A stretch of 64,000 nucleotides of DNA from positions 1 through 64,000 of the forward strand of contig CAZSDK010000002.1 of assembly GCA_964605655.1 (NCBI GenBank), in the 5' to 3' direction. A program made the translations under genes and the position numbers. The notes under the pieces are model-generated. The model was not told the origin of the DNA, made no database searches, and saw only the letters and a program-made list of their open reading frames with translations. The DNA is from JAKLIX01 sp964605655 (GTDB lineage Bacteria; Bacteroidota; Bacteroidia; Bacteroidales; CAIXZF01). Shown here piece by piece: positions 23,304 through 33,156 of the stretch (within the stretch, counting starts at the first letter, position 1; every line of letters starts with the position of its first letter).

Positions 23304-26300
23304 TTATCTTATCTTCCGGTGGATCAGGTAGCCGCCGCGGGGGCCGCCTTCGGGGCCGAGGGTGATGAGCTGGCCGGCCATCTCCAGCAGGGCCTTGTGG
23401 TGTTCAATGTAAAGGATGGTATTCCCTTCGCCTGCCAGGCGGTGGAACAGTTTCATGAGTTTTTCGATGTCGTGGGAGTGAAGCCCGGTGGTAGGCTCAT
23501 CGAGGAGGTACAGAGTGGCTCCTCCGGTACGGTGGATCAGCTCCATAGCCAGGTGAAGGCGCTGGGATTCTCCTCCCGACAGGGTGTTGGCTGCCTGTCC
23601 CAGCTTCAGGTGCGAGACGCCTGTCTCCTCCAGCAGGCTGAGTACAGGCCCTACCGACGGCACCTCACTGAACAGGGGTAAGGCTTCGGCAATGGTCATA
23701 TCGAGAATATCGGCCATGGTCATTCCTTTCCAGCGGCACTGCAGCACCACCGGCTGATAGCGGCTGCCCTGGCAGGTGTCGCAGCTCACCCAGACGTCTT
23801 CCATGAAATCCATGGAGGTTCTTTTTTGTCCGTGACCACCACAGTCGGGGCATTTCCCTTCTTTACCCAGGTAGGAGAAAGCGGCTTTTTTAAGTCCCAG
23901 CCGGCGGGCTTCGTCGGTGGCGGCAAAAAGGTCCCTGATGCCGTCCATCATCCCGGTGAGGGTGGCCGGGGTGCTGAGGGCATGGGTGCTGAGGGGTTTC
24001 TGGTCGACGAGAAGGATACGTTTGAACTGCGATAAACCCCACACCTCCCTGCATCCGTGGGGCACAGCCTGTCCGGCAGAACGCCACAACACCTCCCGCA
24101 CCAGGGTGGACTTACCGCTCCCGGAGACGCCTGTCACGGCGATGATCCCGCCGCTGATAAAGTCCACATCCAGGTCTTTCAGGTTGTGAAGCGAGGCGCC
24201 CCTGATGCCGAAGGAAGCGGGGACCACGGGACGCCCTTCAGGGCGTCCTTGCAGCGGTCGGCGCAGATAGCGTGCCGTTGGCGTATCCATCTGATTTTCA
24301 AACTTATCCGGCGTGCCGATGGCGATGACCTCTCCTCCCTGCCGGCCTGCGCCAGGGCCCATCTCGATGAGGTGGTCGGCCTGGCGGATGAAGGTATCGT
24401 CGTGTTCCACCACCACGGCGGTGTTGCCGCGACCGACCAGCTCCCTGATGGCCCCGATGAGTGGGATGGTCTCCTTTTCACTCAGCCCGATGGTGGGTTC
24501 ATCCAGCACATAGGTGACCCCGTAAAGGCTGGTGGCAAAAGCACCGGCCAGACGTATCCTCTGCCCTTCTCCCCCGCTCAGGGTCCGGGAAGAACGGTCG
24601 AGCGAAAGATATCCCAGCCCCAGCTGGTCCACCACCCTCAACACCGGTTCCACATGAAAGGCGATCTCCTCAAATACAGCCTTCTCCTCCGGCCTGTCCC
24701 ATGAATGCTCCCTGCCCGAGAAAAATCGCAGGTTGTCTGCCACAGTGAGTGCGGAAAGCTCCGCGATGGAATACCTCTGGCATTGAATATCAAGAACTTC
24801 CGGCTTCAGCCGGGTACCGGAACAGTAAGGGCAAAGCAGCTCCGACAGGAGGTTTTCCACCTCGCGGGTGTTCTTGTTGAGATGGCGACGCTGGTACTCT
24901 TCGTCCACCAGGTTACAGAATCCTTCCCAGGTAGTGGAGAGATGATGGATGCCACTGCGGGTCTTGTTCCTGAATTCCCAGTCCACTTCCCAGATGACGG
25001 GTCCGGTACCATACAGTACCAGGTTTTGGGTCTCTTCATCGAGCTGTGACCAGGGCAGGTCCAGGTCCAGGTTTTTCTTCCGGGCTACCTCCCGAAGGGT
25101 GGCCATATACTGGCCGTAAGGATCTCCGTAAAAGGCACCCTGTTTATGACCTGCCATGGCCCCGTCTGTAATGGAACTTCCGGGCCTGGTGATCAGCTTC
25201 AGGGGATCACAACTCATCCTGTATCCGAGTCCTTCGCATACCGGGCAGGCCCCCGACTGATGATTGAAGGAGAAATGGCTGGAGGAGACCGGCCTGCCCC
25301 GGAGGGTCGACAAACGGGAATATAAGAGGCGGTAATGATCGTAGATACCGGTCATGGTACCAACCGTTGAGCGGGATGAGTAGGAGAAATATTTCCTGTT
25401 GATGGCCACGGCAGGCATCAGCCCGCTCACTTCTTCCACCCTGGCCGGGTTCGACTGGCGGATGAGGCTGCGGGCATACGCCGACAGGCTCTCGGTGAAC
25501 CGGCTTTGTGCTTCCGCATAGAGGGTGTCGAAGGCCAGAGACGACTTACCGCTGCCTGATACTCCGGTAATGACGGTGAGTTTACCGGCAGGGAAGCGAA
25601 CATCAATATTCTTGAGAAGATGCGTGGTCACTCCTTTGAGAAGGATCTCAGCAGGCAGCGTGAGTATTGGTTCTCCGGCTGTTTCGACGACTGAGGTGAC
25701 GGCAGGGAAGATGTCGGGCGTAAAAGGTCCCTGATACATGAGTTTGCCTCCGTTTCTTCCGCTTCCGGGGCCGAGATGGATGATACGGTCGGCGTTCCTG
25801 AGGAGGGTCTCGTCCTGTTCGACACATACGATGGTGTTCCCCTTGTCTGACAGTTTTCGCAGGACGGAGATCATTTTCTCGATGTCGGCGGTATGCAGCC
25901 CGGTGGTAGGTCCGTCGAGAAGGTAGAGGGTTTTGCCTGTACTTTTTTGCTGCAGTTCCCTGGCGAGCCTGATGCGCTGTGCTTCGCCGCCTGACAACGT
26001 GCTGGATGCCTGGCCCAGGCCCAGGTAGCCGAGCCCTATCTCGCTGAGGGTCTGCAAGGGTTTCAGCAGTTCAGGGCGGTCAGTGAAGAAGGCAAGGGCC
26101 TGTTCGACTGTAAGTTCCAGTACCTCAGCGATATTTTTATCTTTATAATGTATCTCCAGAACCTCATCATGAAAACGTCTGCCTTCACAATCGGGGCAGG
26201 GCACATCCACATTACCGAGGAAGTGCATGCCCACCTGGAGGCTTCCGGCTCCCTGGCAGGTCTCACATCGTCCCCCGGGGGTATTGAAGGAAAAGTTGGT

Positions 26301-28106
26301 CCTGGTGAAGCCGGCTGTTTTTGATGACTCCAGGCCTGCAAAGAGGTCGCGGAGCTTGTCGGCCCAGCCGGTATAGGTGGCCGGGTTGCTTCGGGGGGTG
26401 CGGCCGATGGGCTGTTGGTCTATCCGGATGATTTTGTCGATGGTGGCATGACCGGACACTTCTCTTACTCCTTCCGGGAGTACCGGGTGACCGCTGAGCC
26501 GGGCGCTGATGGTCTTCTCCAGCAGATGATGGACGAGGGTGGATTTCCCCGATCCGGAGACGCCGGTGACCACGTTGATTGAGGCCAGGCGGAAAGCCAC
26601 ATCGAGGTGGTCCAGGTTATGGGCCGAACAGTCTTTCATTTCCAGGTAAGCGGCAGAGGCCTCTTTGGCATCTTTCGAAACCTTGCTGACCTGGTCACGA
26701 TGAAGCCAGTCCCAGGTCGGGCTTACCCCGCCCAGGCGGGTCTCCGTCATATATTCGGCAAAGGGTCCGTTATAAAGGATCTCTCCCCCGTGAATACCGG
26801 GTCCCGGACCCATATCGACGATCCAGCCGACCGAACGTATGGTGGTCTCATCATGTTCTACGACGATGACGGTATTTCCCCTTTCGACGAGGTTTCGCAG
26901 AATCTGGAGAAGGGGTTCTTTCTCCGAAGGATGGAGGCCTATGGTAGGCTCATCGAACACATAAGTCACGTGGCTCAGCTCGGTATTGAGAAGGTTGACC
27001 AGCCTGATCCTCTGGGAGTCTCCGGGTGAGACTTCCCCGGCGGGACGGTCCAGGGTCAGGTGCTCCAGCCCCAGCCGGATCAGGTACTCAAGCTGACGGC
27101 TCATTTTCTGCACCACGGGGCCGGCGACAGGCTTTTCACCGGGGGTCCAAGGCTGCTCCAGGAGCCAGGACCTCAGCGTCTCCAGGTCCATGGAAGACAG
27201 GTCAGCGATAGACTGCCCGTGGAGTGTCACCTCCAGGGTTTCGGGTCTCAGGCGCCGGCCCAGGCATTGACTGCAGGTGACTGCCTCTGCATACCGGAGG
27301 ATGTTATCGTTACGGTCGCGGCGAAGGATGTCGGTCATGATGTTTACCAGGCCCCTGTAGTAATCCTCCTCCCTCGGCTTGGCGGTGATACCGGTCCATT
27401 TCAGCCTGTTTTCCAGGGGATGCTTACCAAAAGGCACCTTGATGCGGTCGGAACCGAAGAACACCACCTTCTGCTGCTCCTCCGTCAGGTCTTTCCAGGG
27501 AATATCGATGTCAAACCCGTGTGCCTGGCAAACGAGGTTCAACACCTCCAGGGTCACCTGGGAATACATGATATATCCGTTCGGCAGGCTGGGTGAGAGC
27601 ACTCCCTGGCGCAGGGAAAGTGTAGGGTCGGTGATCAGCTTTTCCAGTGATATTCTTTCCTCTTGTCCTAACCCGTGGCAGGCCGGACAAGCCCCTTCGG
27701 GGCTGTTGAAAGAAAACAGGCTGCGGCTCATGACAACAGGATGGGGGCTCTGACCCAGACGTGCAAACAACAGCCTGAGCCAGTCGTACAGCTCACTCAG
27801 GGTGCCCACGGTAGATCTGCTGCCGGCGCTGGTGGTACGCTGGCCCAGGGTGATGACAGGGAACAGCCCTTCGACACTTTCCACATGAGGCCGGGAAAGC
27901 TTTCCCATAAACTGGCGGGAGAAGGAAGAAAAGGTCTCCAGGTACCGCCTTTGTCCTTCCCTGGCAATCACATCGAAGGCAAGGGAAGACTTCCCCGAAC
28001 CAGAGACACCTGTTATAACAATTAACTGGTAGTGAGGCAGTTCTAATGAGATATGCTTCAGGTTATGTTCAGAAGCGTTGTGGATGCGAATCCGGGCAGA
28101 ATCCAA
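23304..28106 (-). CDS. Tandem double UvrA2-like ATPase
   Basis: A 1600-aa protein, about 1.7 times a normal UvrA. It contains four GVSGSGKS P-loops at residues about 35, 515, 849 and 1329, i.e. two complete UvrA units in one chain. ABC signatures: SPGDSQRIRL in the first (degenerate), then LSGGEAQRIRLA, LSGGEGQRIRLA and LSGGESQRLHLA. Zinc-type CxxC pairs are present (CPACHGLG, CPVCEGLG, CETCQGAG, CPDCGGHG). In both units the stretch after the first P-loop runs straight from RLLFARLGQ or RLLYSRLS to SFN..GACPxC, so the UvrB-binding domain of canonical UvrA is absent, as in UvrA2. A role in repair, tolerance or drug resistance is possible; a standard UvrABC role is unlikely. Separated by 15 bp from the ROK gene. 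Confidence 0.9.
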   Translation of the reverse strand: MDSARIRIHNASEHNLKHISLELPHYQLIVITGVSGSGKSSLAFDVIAREGQRRYLETFSSFSRQFMGKLSRPHVESVEGLFPVITLGQRTTSAGSRSTVGTLSELYDWLRLLFARLGQSPHPVVMSRSLFSFNSPEGACPACHGLGQEERISLEKLITDPTLSLRQGVLSPSLPNGYIMYSQVTLEVLNLVCQAHGFDIDIPWKDLTEEQQKVVFFGSDRIKVPFGKHPLENRLKWTGITAKPREEDYYRGLVNIMTDILRRDRNDNILRYAEAVTCSQCLGRRLRPETLEVTLHGQSIADLSSMDLETLRSWLLEQPWTPGEKPVAGPVVQKMSRQLEYLIRLGLEHLTLDRPAGEVSPGDSQRIRLVNLLNTELSHVTYVFDEPTIGLHPSEKEPLLQILRNLVERGNTVIVVEHDETTIRSVGWIVDMGPGPGIHGGEILYNGPFAEYMTETRLGGVSPTWDWLHRDQVSKVSKDAKEASAAYLEMKDCSAHNLDHLDVAFRLASINVVTGVSGSGKSTLVHHLLEKTISARLSGHPVLPEGVREVSGHATIDKIIRIDQQPIGRTPRSNPATYTGWADKLRDLFAGLESSKTAGFTRTNFSFNTPGGRCETCQGAGSLQVGMHFLGNVDVPCPDCEGRRFHDEVLEIHYKDKNIAEVLELTVEQALAFFTDRPELLKPLQTLSEIGLGYLGLGQASSTLSGGEAQRIRLARELQQKSTGKTLYLLDGPTTGLHTADIEKMISVLRKLSDKGNTIVCVEQDETLLRNADRIIHLGPGSGRNGGKLMYQGPFTPDIFPAVTSVVETAGEPILTLPAEILLKGVTTHLLKNIDVRFPAGKLTVITGVSGSGKSSLAFDTLYAEAQSRFTESLSAYARSLIRQSNPARVEEVSGLMPAVAINRKYFSYSSRSTVGTMTGIYDHYRLLYSRLSTLRGRPVSSSHFSFNHQSGACPVCEGLGYRMSCDPLKLITRPGSSITDGAMAGHKQGAFYGDPYGQYMATLREVARKKNLDLDLPWSQLDEETQNLVLYGTGPVIWEVDWEFRNKTRSGIHHLSTTWEGFCNLVDEEYQRRHLNKNTREVENLLSELLCPYCSGTRLKPEVLDIQCQRYSIAELSALTVADNLRFFSGREHSWDRPEEKAVFEEIAFHVEPVLRVVDQLGLGYLSLDRSSRTLSGGEGQRIRLAGAFATSLYGVTYVLDEPTIGLSEKETIPLIGAIRELVGRGNTAVVVEHDDTFIRQADHLIEMGPGAGRQGGEVIAIGTPDKFENQMDTPTARYLRRPLQGRPEGRPVVPASFGIRGASLHNLKDLDVDFISGGIIAVTGVSGSGKSTLVREVLWRSAGQAVPHGCREVWGLSQFKRILLVDQKPLSTHALSTPATLTGMMDGIRDLFAATDEARRLGLKKAAFSYLGKEGKCPDCGGHGQKRTSMDFMEDVWVSCDTCQGSRYQPVVLQCRWKGMTMADILDMTIAEALPLFSEVPSVGPVLSLLEETGVSHLKLGQAANTLSGGESQRLHLAMELIHRTGGATLYLLDEPTTGLHSHDIEKLMKLFHRLAGEGNTILYIEHHKALLEMAGQLITLGPEGGPRGGYLIHRKIR

Positions 28107-28121
28107 GGCGGGGGTAAAGAA

Positions 28122-29057
28122 TTATTTGAGAGCCGTAATATCCAGCTGCCTGTAGAAGACATCATCGCTCAGGCGGGCGCTGCCACCGATGGCTGAATGT
28201 TCCCCCAGGGTGGATATGTATACGGAGAGTTCGTTCAGGTTATTGTCGATCAAAGCTTTACGGAATGGTTCCTTAAAGAGGCAATAGTTTTTGGAGATGT
28301 TGCCACCGATTACCAGGCAGTCGGTGCGGAAAAGAGCCAGCCAGGGGGAGAGGAAGTTCCCCAGGTTTTTTCCGAAACACTGAAAGAGTTCCTGCACCAC
28401 CAGGTCGTTGGAATATTGTTCTGCTAGTTCTTTTACCCCGGCAATGTCTGTTCCTTTCCTCTTCTTGTAATTACCAAGGAACCAACGTGTTGAAAAGTTA
28501 TCATCGGCGTTGGAGGATCCGAATGGCAGGTGATAGACACAACCCTGGGGTGGAACTTCCGGGCCTGATTCGACAGGGACTCCGTTAGAAATGAAGGAAG
28601 AACCGAAACCCGTTCCAAGGGTGATGGCGACCACCCTTTCAAATCCGGATGCTTCTCCCATCCAGGCTTCTCCTACCGCAAAACAAGTCGCATCGTTCAT
28701 GAAACGGACCGGCATTCCCAGGGGAAGGACCAGTCGTTTCTCCATTTCTCCCCTGACATCCACGCCATTCAGGTTGTCAAATTTCTTCACACCTTTAAAC
28801 CGGGCGATGCCCGAAGGATAATCAAAAGGGCCGGGCATGGCAAAGCCTATGCCCCTGACCTGGTCAATATCAGTATGCTGCATGGTATCGAGTATAGCCT
28901 GTGCCCAGGCCGAGAGGATCCCATCCGCATCCCCGTGGCAGTCAACGTCCTGCCTGGCCATGGTCGCATCCATGACGGTCCGGGTCTCAAGATTGACCAT
29001 CATGCTGGTGACATGGCTGCCACCGATATCGACTCCGATTGCAAATTTTTTATCCAT
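28122..29057 (-). CDS. ROK-family sugar kinase-like protein
   Basis: A 311-aa protein. ATP-binding phosphate-1 motif AIGVDIGGSHV at residues about 6-16, sugar-site region GIGFAMPGPFDYPSG, FMNDATCFAVGE with the catalytic-type Asp, and the phosphate-2 loop ITLGTGFGSSF. ROK glucokinases normally carry a zinc motif CxCGxxGC after the E-x-G-H region; here that stretch reads GCVYHLPFGSSNADDNFSTR and lacks it, so the substrate may differ from glucose. Located between the NUDIX and UvrA-like genes in a probable operon. Confidence 0.85.
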   Translation of the reverse strand: MDKKFAIGVDIGGSHVTSMMVNLETRTVMDATMARQDVDCHGDADGILSAWAQAILDTMQHTDIDQVRGIGFAMPGPFDYPSGIARFKGVKKFDNLNGVDVRGEMEKRLVLPLGMPVRFMNDATCFAVGEAWMGEASGFERVVAITLGTGFGSSFISNGVPVESGPEVPPQGCVYHLPFGSSNADDNFSTRWFLGNYKKRKGTDIAGVKELAEQYSNDLVVQELFQCFGKNLGNFLSPWLALFRTDCLVIGGNISKNYCLFKEPFRKALIDNNLNELSVYISTLGEHSAIGGSARLSDDVFYRQLDITALK

Positions 29058-29094
29058 AACACCCCTGTTTTTTCAGGTGCAACTTAATCAATTT

Positions 29095-29568
29095 TCAATA
29101 ACCTGCATTTTTTTCGTGCAGGGAGTTATCAATTTCTGTCAACATCCCGGCGACCACCCTGTCGATGGGAAAAGTGAAGTCGTCCGGCCGGAGAAGTTCC
29201 AATGGAACAAGCCGGAAGCTTTGCCTCCCTTCTTCTGCAGGGAAATCAAATTTGATCAGGGTTACCGGAAGACTTTGGGCATCTTGTATGTCGACGAGGT
29301 AATAGATGCTCAGCAGCTGTCCGGGTACGGGCAGCAGGAAGGTAGACTGGTAAAAATCAGTGGTATAGAAATGCCTCAATACCCGGATATCCTTTCCCAT
29401 CTCTTCACGGAACTCGCGTTTAAGACAATCGAGGGGACCCTCCCCTTCCTCCATGCCTCCACCCGGAAATTTGGTCATGAAGGTACCTAACTGGTATTCA
29501 TCTGTCACCAGCACTTCCCCGGCGGGGTTGATGTATATTCCGTAAACCCTGACGACGACCATGGCCAC
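29095..29568 (-). CDS. NUDIX hydrolase
   Basis: A 157-aa protein. The NUDIX box is complete: GGMEEGEGPLDCLKREF followed by REEMGKDI (residues about 37-60), with REFREEMG providing the metal-binding glutamates. It hydrolyses a nucleoside diphosphate linked to another group; substrate unknown. Its start lies 5 bp after the mnmD stop codon, indicating co-transcription. Confidence 0.9.
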   Translation of the reverse strand: MAMVVVRVYGIYINPAGEVLVTDEYQLGTFMTKFPGGGMEEGEGPLDCLKREFREEMGKDIRVLRHFYTTDFYQSTFLLPVPGQLLSIYYLVDIQDAQSLPVTLIKFDFPAEEGRQSFRLVPLELLRPDDFTFPIDRVVAGMLTEIDNSLHEKNAGY

Positions 29569-29573
29569 ATTGT

Positions 29574-30245
29574 TTAGGGCCTGGTGGCCCTGGTGATCTC
29601 CCTCTTTCCGGCGGGTCCCGGCAGTCCGGTTACTTCGAAACCAGCCTCCTTCAGCGTCCTTTTTACAGATCCTTTCGCTGAGTAGGTCAGCAGGATACCC
29701 TGTTTCTTCATGGAAAGAAAGATCTTATCAAAGACTTCCGCGGTCCAGAGCTCCGGCTGCACTTCGGGTGAGAAGGCATCAAAATACACAAGATCGAACT
29801 TTTCCTCACCCAGCATCAGGTCCTGGATCTTTGCCTGGTTCTTGAAAAGGATGAAGGTCTCGTTCAGATAGTAAGGGAAATCCCATGGGGTATGGTGGAT
29901 CTTCCAGAACAACACCCTTTCGTCGCAGGATCCTACCAGTCCGGGATAGTTCAGCTGTGCCAGCATCTCCTGGTCCACGGGCTCGGGCTCGGCTGTGACA
30001 TACCTCACCTTTACCTGCCGCTGGGCAGCAGCCTGGCAGGTAAGCAGCGTATTCAGACCCGTCCCAAATCCAACTTCCAGGATGGTGACCTCTGAAAGGG
30101 CCGGGGACAGGGAGAGAAATCCATTCCCGATAAAAATATGCTTCGATTCCTGAATAGCCCCATGAATGCTGTGATAATGTTCCTTCAGCTCAGGAACAAA
30201 CAAAGTATGAGACCCGTCTTCGGTAGTGACCAGTTCCAGCGACAT
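29574..30245 (-). CDS. mnmD: tRNA 5-methylaminomethyl-2-thiouridine methyltransferase domain protein
   Basis: A 223-aa stand-alone MnmD-type (DUF752) methyltransferase. Features: GSHTLFVPELKEHYHSIHGA at residues 11-30, SAM-binding ILEVGFGTGLNTLL at about 55-68, and DLVYFDAFSPEVQPELW at about 150. It catalyses the last SAM-dependent methylation of the wobble-uridine mnm5s2U modification; in Enterobacteria this domain is fused to MnmC1, in Bacteroidota it is separate. First gene of the unit mnmD - NUDIX - ROK - UvrA-like. Confidence 0.92.
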   Translation of the reverse strand: MSLELVTTEDGSHTLFVPELKEHYHSIHGAIQESKHIFIGNGFLSLSPALSEVTILEVGFGTGLNTLLTCQAAAQRQVKVRYVTAEPEPVDQEMLAQLNYPGLVGSCDERVLFWKIHHTPWDFPYYLNETFILFKNQAKIQDLMLGEEKFDLVYFDAFSPEVQPELWTAEVFDKIFLSMKKQGILLTYSAKGSVKRTLKEAGFEVTGLPGPAGKREITRATRP

Positions 30246-30273
30246 CTTGTATTCGATTTATAATGCAGTAGTA

Positions 30274-30281
30274 CAAAAATA
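30274..30281 (-). promoter_or_regulatory. -7 box for the mnmD operon
   Basis: Minus-strand TATTTTTG fits TAnnTTTG, 28 bp before the mnmD start. Confidence 0.4.
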
Positions 30282-30317
30282 CCTGAAATTTAAATACCGC
30301 CTGAAGGAGGCCTGGGT

Positions 30318-31622
30318 TTAGCGGTTATAAAGCGGAAGACAGGCCTGGACGGTCCCCGGGATATTGACAGAGAACTGAAGTTGAGAGGAAGGGAACTGGT
30401 AGATGTTGACAGAGCCCGGTTCGGCCACCAGGAGACGGTCTCCGGTCACATCATAATCTATGTACTTAATATCCAGATTATCAAGAAACTCAATGATGGT
30501 CTCCGCCGGAGCATGGAACCACCAGATGCGCTGAAGACCGGCAACGAGATAATTCTCTTCATCAGCAGCCACCAAACCGGTGATACTGTCAACAGAAGCA
30601 GACAGAGCAGGATGAATTTGCTGTTGCAGTACATCATAATATTGTAAAGTTCCCTGACTCCCGAGATTTCCGGCCACCAGTACCTGGTACTGACCTACAG
30701 GCTCCAATGCCACGCTCCGGAAAAGTGTCTGCAAACCGGCCTGGTAAGCGCCGCTGGGATAATAATACTGGTTGATATAATTCTGGCCACCCGTGACTTT
30801 AACCACCGGCAACACCAGCCTGCCACCCTGAAGACAACTTTGAACAGGATACAGGGAGAAGCCCAGGTCCACGTAAAAATCCACGGACCCTGAGACCGTG
30901 TATCCTGTGCATTTTCCGTTGGAGGTTGAAACGTACAGCATGGAATGATCCAGCTTCAAACCCTGATAAAAAGGCCTCCCCGGCGTTCCCGCCCCCTGGA
31001 GGGTCCAGCAGACTGAATCTCTGTCGACATGATAAGCCCATAGCTTAGAGGTGTTCTTTCCGGCCACATAAAGCTGCCTGGACAGAGCATCCATACACAC
31101 ATGGCCATAATCGGTACCGAAAGTATGAATAGCATGTACCTGAAGTGCGGTATCAATATCGTAAAGCGTCAGAGTATTCACCCCTGTCTGGCTCAGTACT
31201 AAAATTTTTTCAAGCACCCTTTTTACAGCTACCAGACTGATTGGCTGATACTTATTCTTTGATGTATAGGAAGTGAATGCAGAAATACACACATAATATT
31301 TTCCACTTTCCAAAGAAATTGCATCTATAGGGATAGACTGATCAATGTCCCACTGACCTGAATGCGGAGTATTCAGAGAGATGGGGTACATCGGAAGGAC
31401 AGGGGTAAGCTGTTGATTGACAAGGGTTACCTGCAATCCGGTCAAAGGATCATCAGATAATACTTCGGCACGGACATGCAAGGTATCAAAGACATTATAA
31501 ATCTGGTTTTCAACGGGTTCAATAAAATTGACCACGGGTACAGCATGTTCTTCCTCTTTTTTGCAGGAGGTCAGCAGGCAGATACCTGCAAGAAAAAAGA
31601 AAAAGCGAAGGATTCTTCCCAT
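30318..31622 (-). CDS. Putative lipoprotein with beta-propeller-like region
   Basis: 434 aa from the ATG at 31622, which begins a lipoprotein signal (MGRILRFFFFLAGICLLTSC, Cys 20); the frame continues to 31676 without a better start. Residues about 25-125 form an Ig-like/bacterial surface module (VNFIEPVENQIYNVFDTLHV). Residues about 130-430 show repeated strands of a WD/YVTN-type propeller (LTLYDIDTALQVHAI, RQLYVAGKNTSKLWAY, RLLVAEPGSVNIYQF). Function unknown; envelope-located. Confidence 0.8.
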   Translation of the reverse strand: MGRILRFFFFLAGICLLTSCKKEEEHAVPVVNFIEPVENQIYNVFDTLHVRAEVLSDDPLTGLQVTLVNQQLTPVLPMYPISLNTPHSGQWDIDQSIPIDAISLESGKYYVCISAFTSYTSKNKYQPISLVAVKRVLEKILVLSQTGVNTLTLYDIDTALQVHAIHTFGTDYGHVCMDALSRQLYVAGKNTSKLWAYHVDRDSVCWTLQGAGTPGRPFYQGLKLDHSMLYVSTSNGKCTGYTVSGSVDFYVDLGFSLYPVQSCLQGGRLVLPVVKVTGGQNYINQYYYPSGAYQAGLQTLFRSVALEPVGQYQVLVAGNLGSQGTLQYYDVLQQQIHPALSASVDSITGLVAADEENYLVAGLQRIWWFHAPAETIIEFLDNLDIKYIDYDVTGDRLLVAEPGSVNIYQFPSSQLQFSVNIPGTVQACLPLYNR

Positions 31623-31693
31623 AAGTAAAATGAGTGTGGATGATAAAATTACAACAATCAGGATAAAATCATGCATCGATAAATATTAGCACT

Positions 31694-32422
31694 ATGACCC
31701 ATCATCTGAGTTTAACCGATATCCTTTTCCTGGATATCGAGACGGTCTCTCTGGCCCCAGATTACCAGAATCTTACACCCCAATGGCAAACCTTATGGGG
31801 CAAAAAGTCCCGTGTCCTCAGGAACCTGGTGGAAGAAGACCCCTCGGAATCTTACCAAAAAGCCGGCATCTATGCCGAGTTTGGAAAAGTGGTCTGTATT
31901 TCCACCGGAAGAATCGGTGAAAATGGCTTGGTGGTCCGTTCATATTACGGACACGAAGAAAAACCCCTTTTGGAAGCCTTTGCTCATGAACTCCAAACGA
32001 ACCACTCGGGCGACAGGCATCTCTTGTGCGCCCACAACGGAAAAGAGTTTGATTTCCCATACCTGGCCAGGAGGATGCTGGTACAGGGCCTGCCTCTTCC
32101 CGATATCCTGAATACCGCCGGCAAAAAGCCCTGGGAGGTGAATCATCTCGATACCATGGAGTTATGGAAATTTGGAGACTACAAACACTATACTTCTCTC
32201 GAACTCCTGGTCCATTTGCTGGGAATCCCCAGTCCAAAGCAGGATCTGGACGGGAGCGAAGTTGGCCGCGTATACTGGGTCGATCATGATTTGATGAGGA
32301 TCGTTGAGTACTGCCAGCGCGATGTGGTGGCCCTGGTACGTTTGTTCCTCCGGTTTCAGAATGCAGGAATCCTGTCGGATGAGGATATTACGTATGCACC
32401 ATCCTCATTTTCAACATGCTGA
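31694..32422 (+). CDS. DnaQ-like 3'-5' exonuclease (PolB-type proofreading fold)
   Basis: A 242-aa protein. DEDDy motifs: ExoI LFLDIETVSL (residues 12-21), ExoII HNGKEFDFPYLARR (about 115-128), ExoIII YCQRDVVALVRLF (about 208-220), consistent with a two-metal exonuclease. It matches the predicted PolB-related 3'-5' exonuclease family of Bacteroidota. Divergent from the lipoprotein gene; 107 bp to the next gene. Role in DNA maintenance inferred from the fold only. Confidence 0.88.
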   Translation: MTHHLSLTDILFLDIETVSLAPDYQNLTPQWQTLWGKKSRVLRNLVEEDPSESYQKAGIYAEFGKVVCISTGRIGENGLVVRSYYGHEEKPLLEAFAHELQTNHSGDRHLLCAHNGKEFDFPYLARRMLVQGLPLPDILNTAGKKPWEVNHLDTMELWKFGDYKHYTSLELLVHLLGIPSPKQDLDGSEVGRVYWVDHDLMRIVEYCQRDVVALVRLFLRFQNAGILSDEDITYAPSSFSTC

Positions 32423-32529
32423 CTCAATTCTCCCCTTGCATCCTTTTGAACAAATTACCCCCGGGGGTGTTTTATAGTATTCCTTTGTTGGAATAATTAA
32501 CGTATTAGAAACATTTTAAAAACCTACTA

Positions 32530-33066
32530 ATGAGACACATCATATTGACCCTCCTCCTGATTTCCTCAGTTTTACTGGCTCATTCCCAGTCATTCTACGA
32601 TCTTTCCGCCACTACCATCGATGGAAAACCTTTCCACTTTTCTGAGCTGAAGGGGAAGAAGGTTATGGTAGTGAATACCGCCAGTAAGTGTGGTCTGACT
32701 CCTCAATACAAAGAACTGGAGGCCCTCTATCAGAAATATGGAGGGGCACGTTTTACGATCATCGGTTTCCCAGCCAATAATTTCATGGAGCAGGAACCAG
32801 GGACCGACAAAGAGATCCTGGAATTCTGCCAGAAAAATTACGGGGTCACGTTCCAGATGATGTCGAAAATCTCTGTCAAGGGAGATGACATGCATCCTGT
32901 TTACCAGTGGCTTACGAAAAAAGTGCTGAACGGGTTGGAGGACAATGAAGTCAAATGGAATTTCCAAAAGTACCTGGTTGATGAGGACGGAGCCTTGATT
33001 AAGGTAGTCTCCCCCAGGGAAAAGCCCGATTCTGAGGCTATTATCTCCTGGATCCTTGGTAAATAG
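32530..33066 (+). CDS. Secreted glutathione-peroxidase-family protein
   Basis: A 178-aa protein with a signal peptide (residues 1-19, ending AHSQ). GPx signature MVVNTASKCGLTPQY with the peroxidatic Cys at about 54 (Cys, not selenocysteine), the second motif IIGFPANNFMEQEPG, and WNFQKYLVDEDG with the active-site Trp/Asn. Thiol-dependent reduction of hydrogen or lipid peroxides in the periplasm is likely; in bacteria the electron donor is often thioredoxin. Confidence 0.9.
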   Translation: MRHIILTLLLISSVLLAHSQSFYDLSATTIDGKPFHFSELKGKKVMVVNTASKCGLTPQYKELEALYQKYGGARFTIIGFPANNFMEQEPGTDKEILEFCQKNYGVTFQMMSKISVKGDDMHPVYQWLTKKVLNGLEDNEVKWNFQKYLVDEDGALIKVVSPREKPDSEAIISWILGK

Positions 33067-33128
33067 ATTACTCCGGCTGACGAGTTCCCGCTTCCTAAAG
33101 AATTCCGTGGCTAATCATGGAATTAGTG

Positions 33129-33136
33129 TACCTTTG
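33129..33136 (+). promoter_or_regulatory. -7 box for FKBP gene
   Basis: TACCTTTG, a full TAnnTTTG match followed by gca, 20 bp before the ATG at 33157. Confidence 0.6.
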
Positions 33137-33156
33137 CATCTCTTAAAACAACCAGA

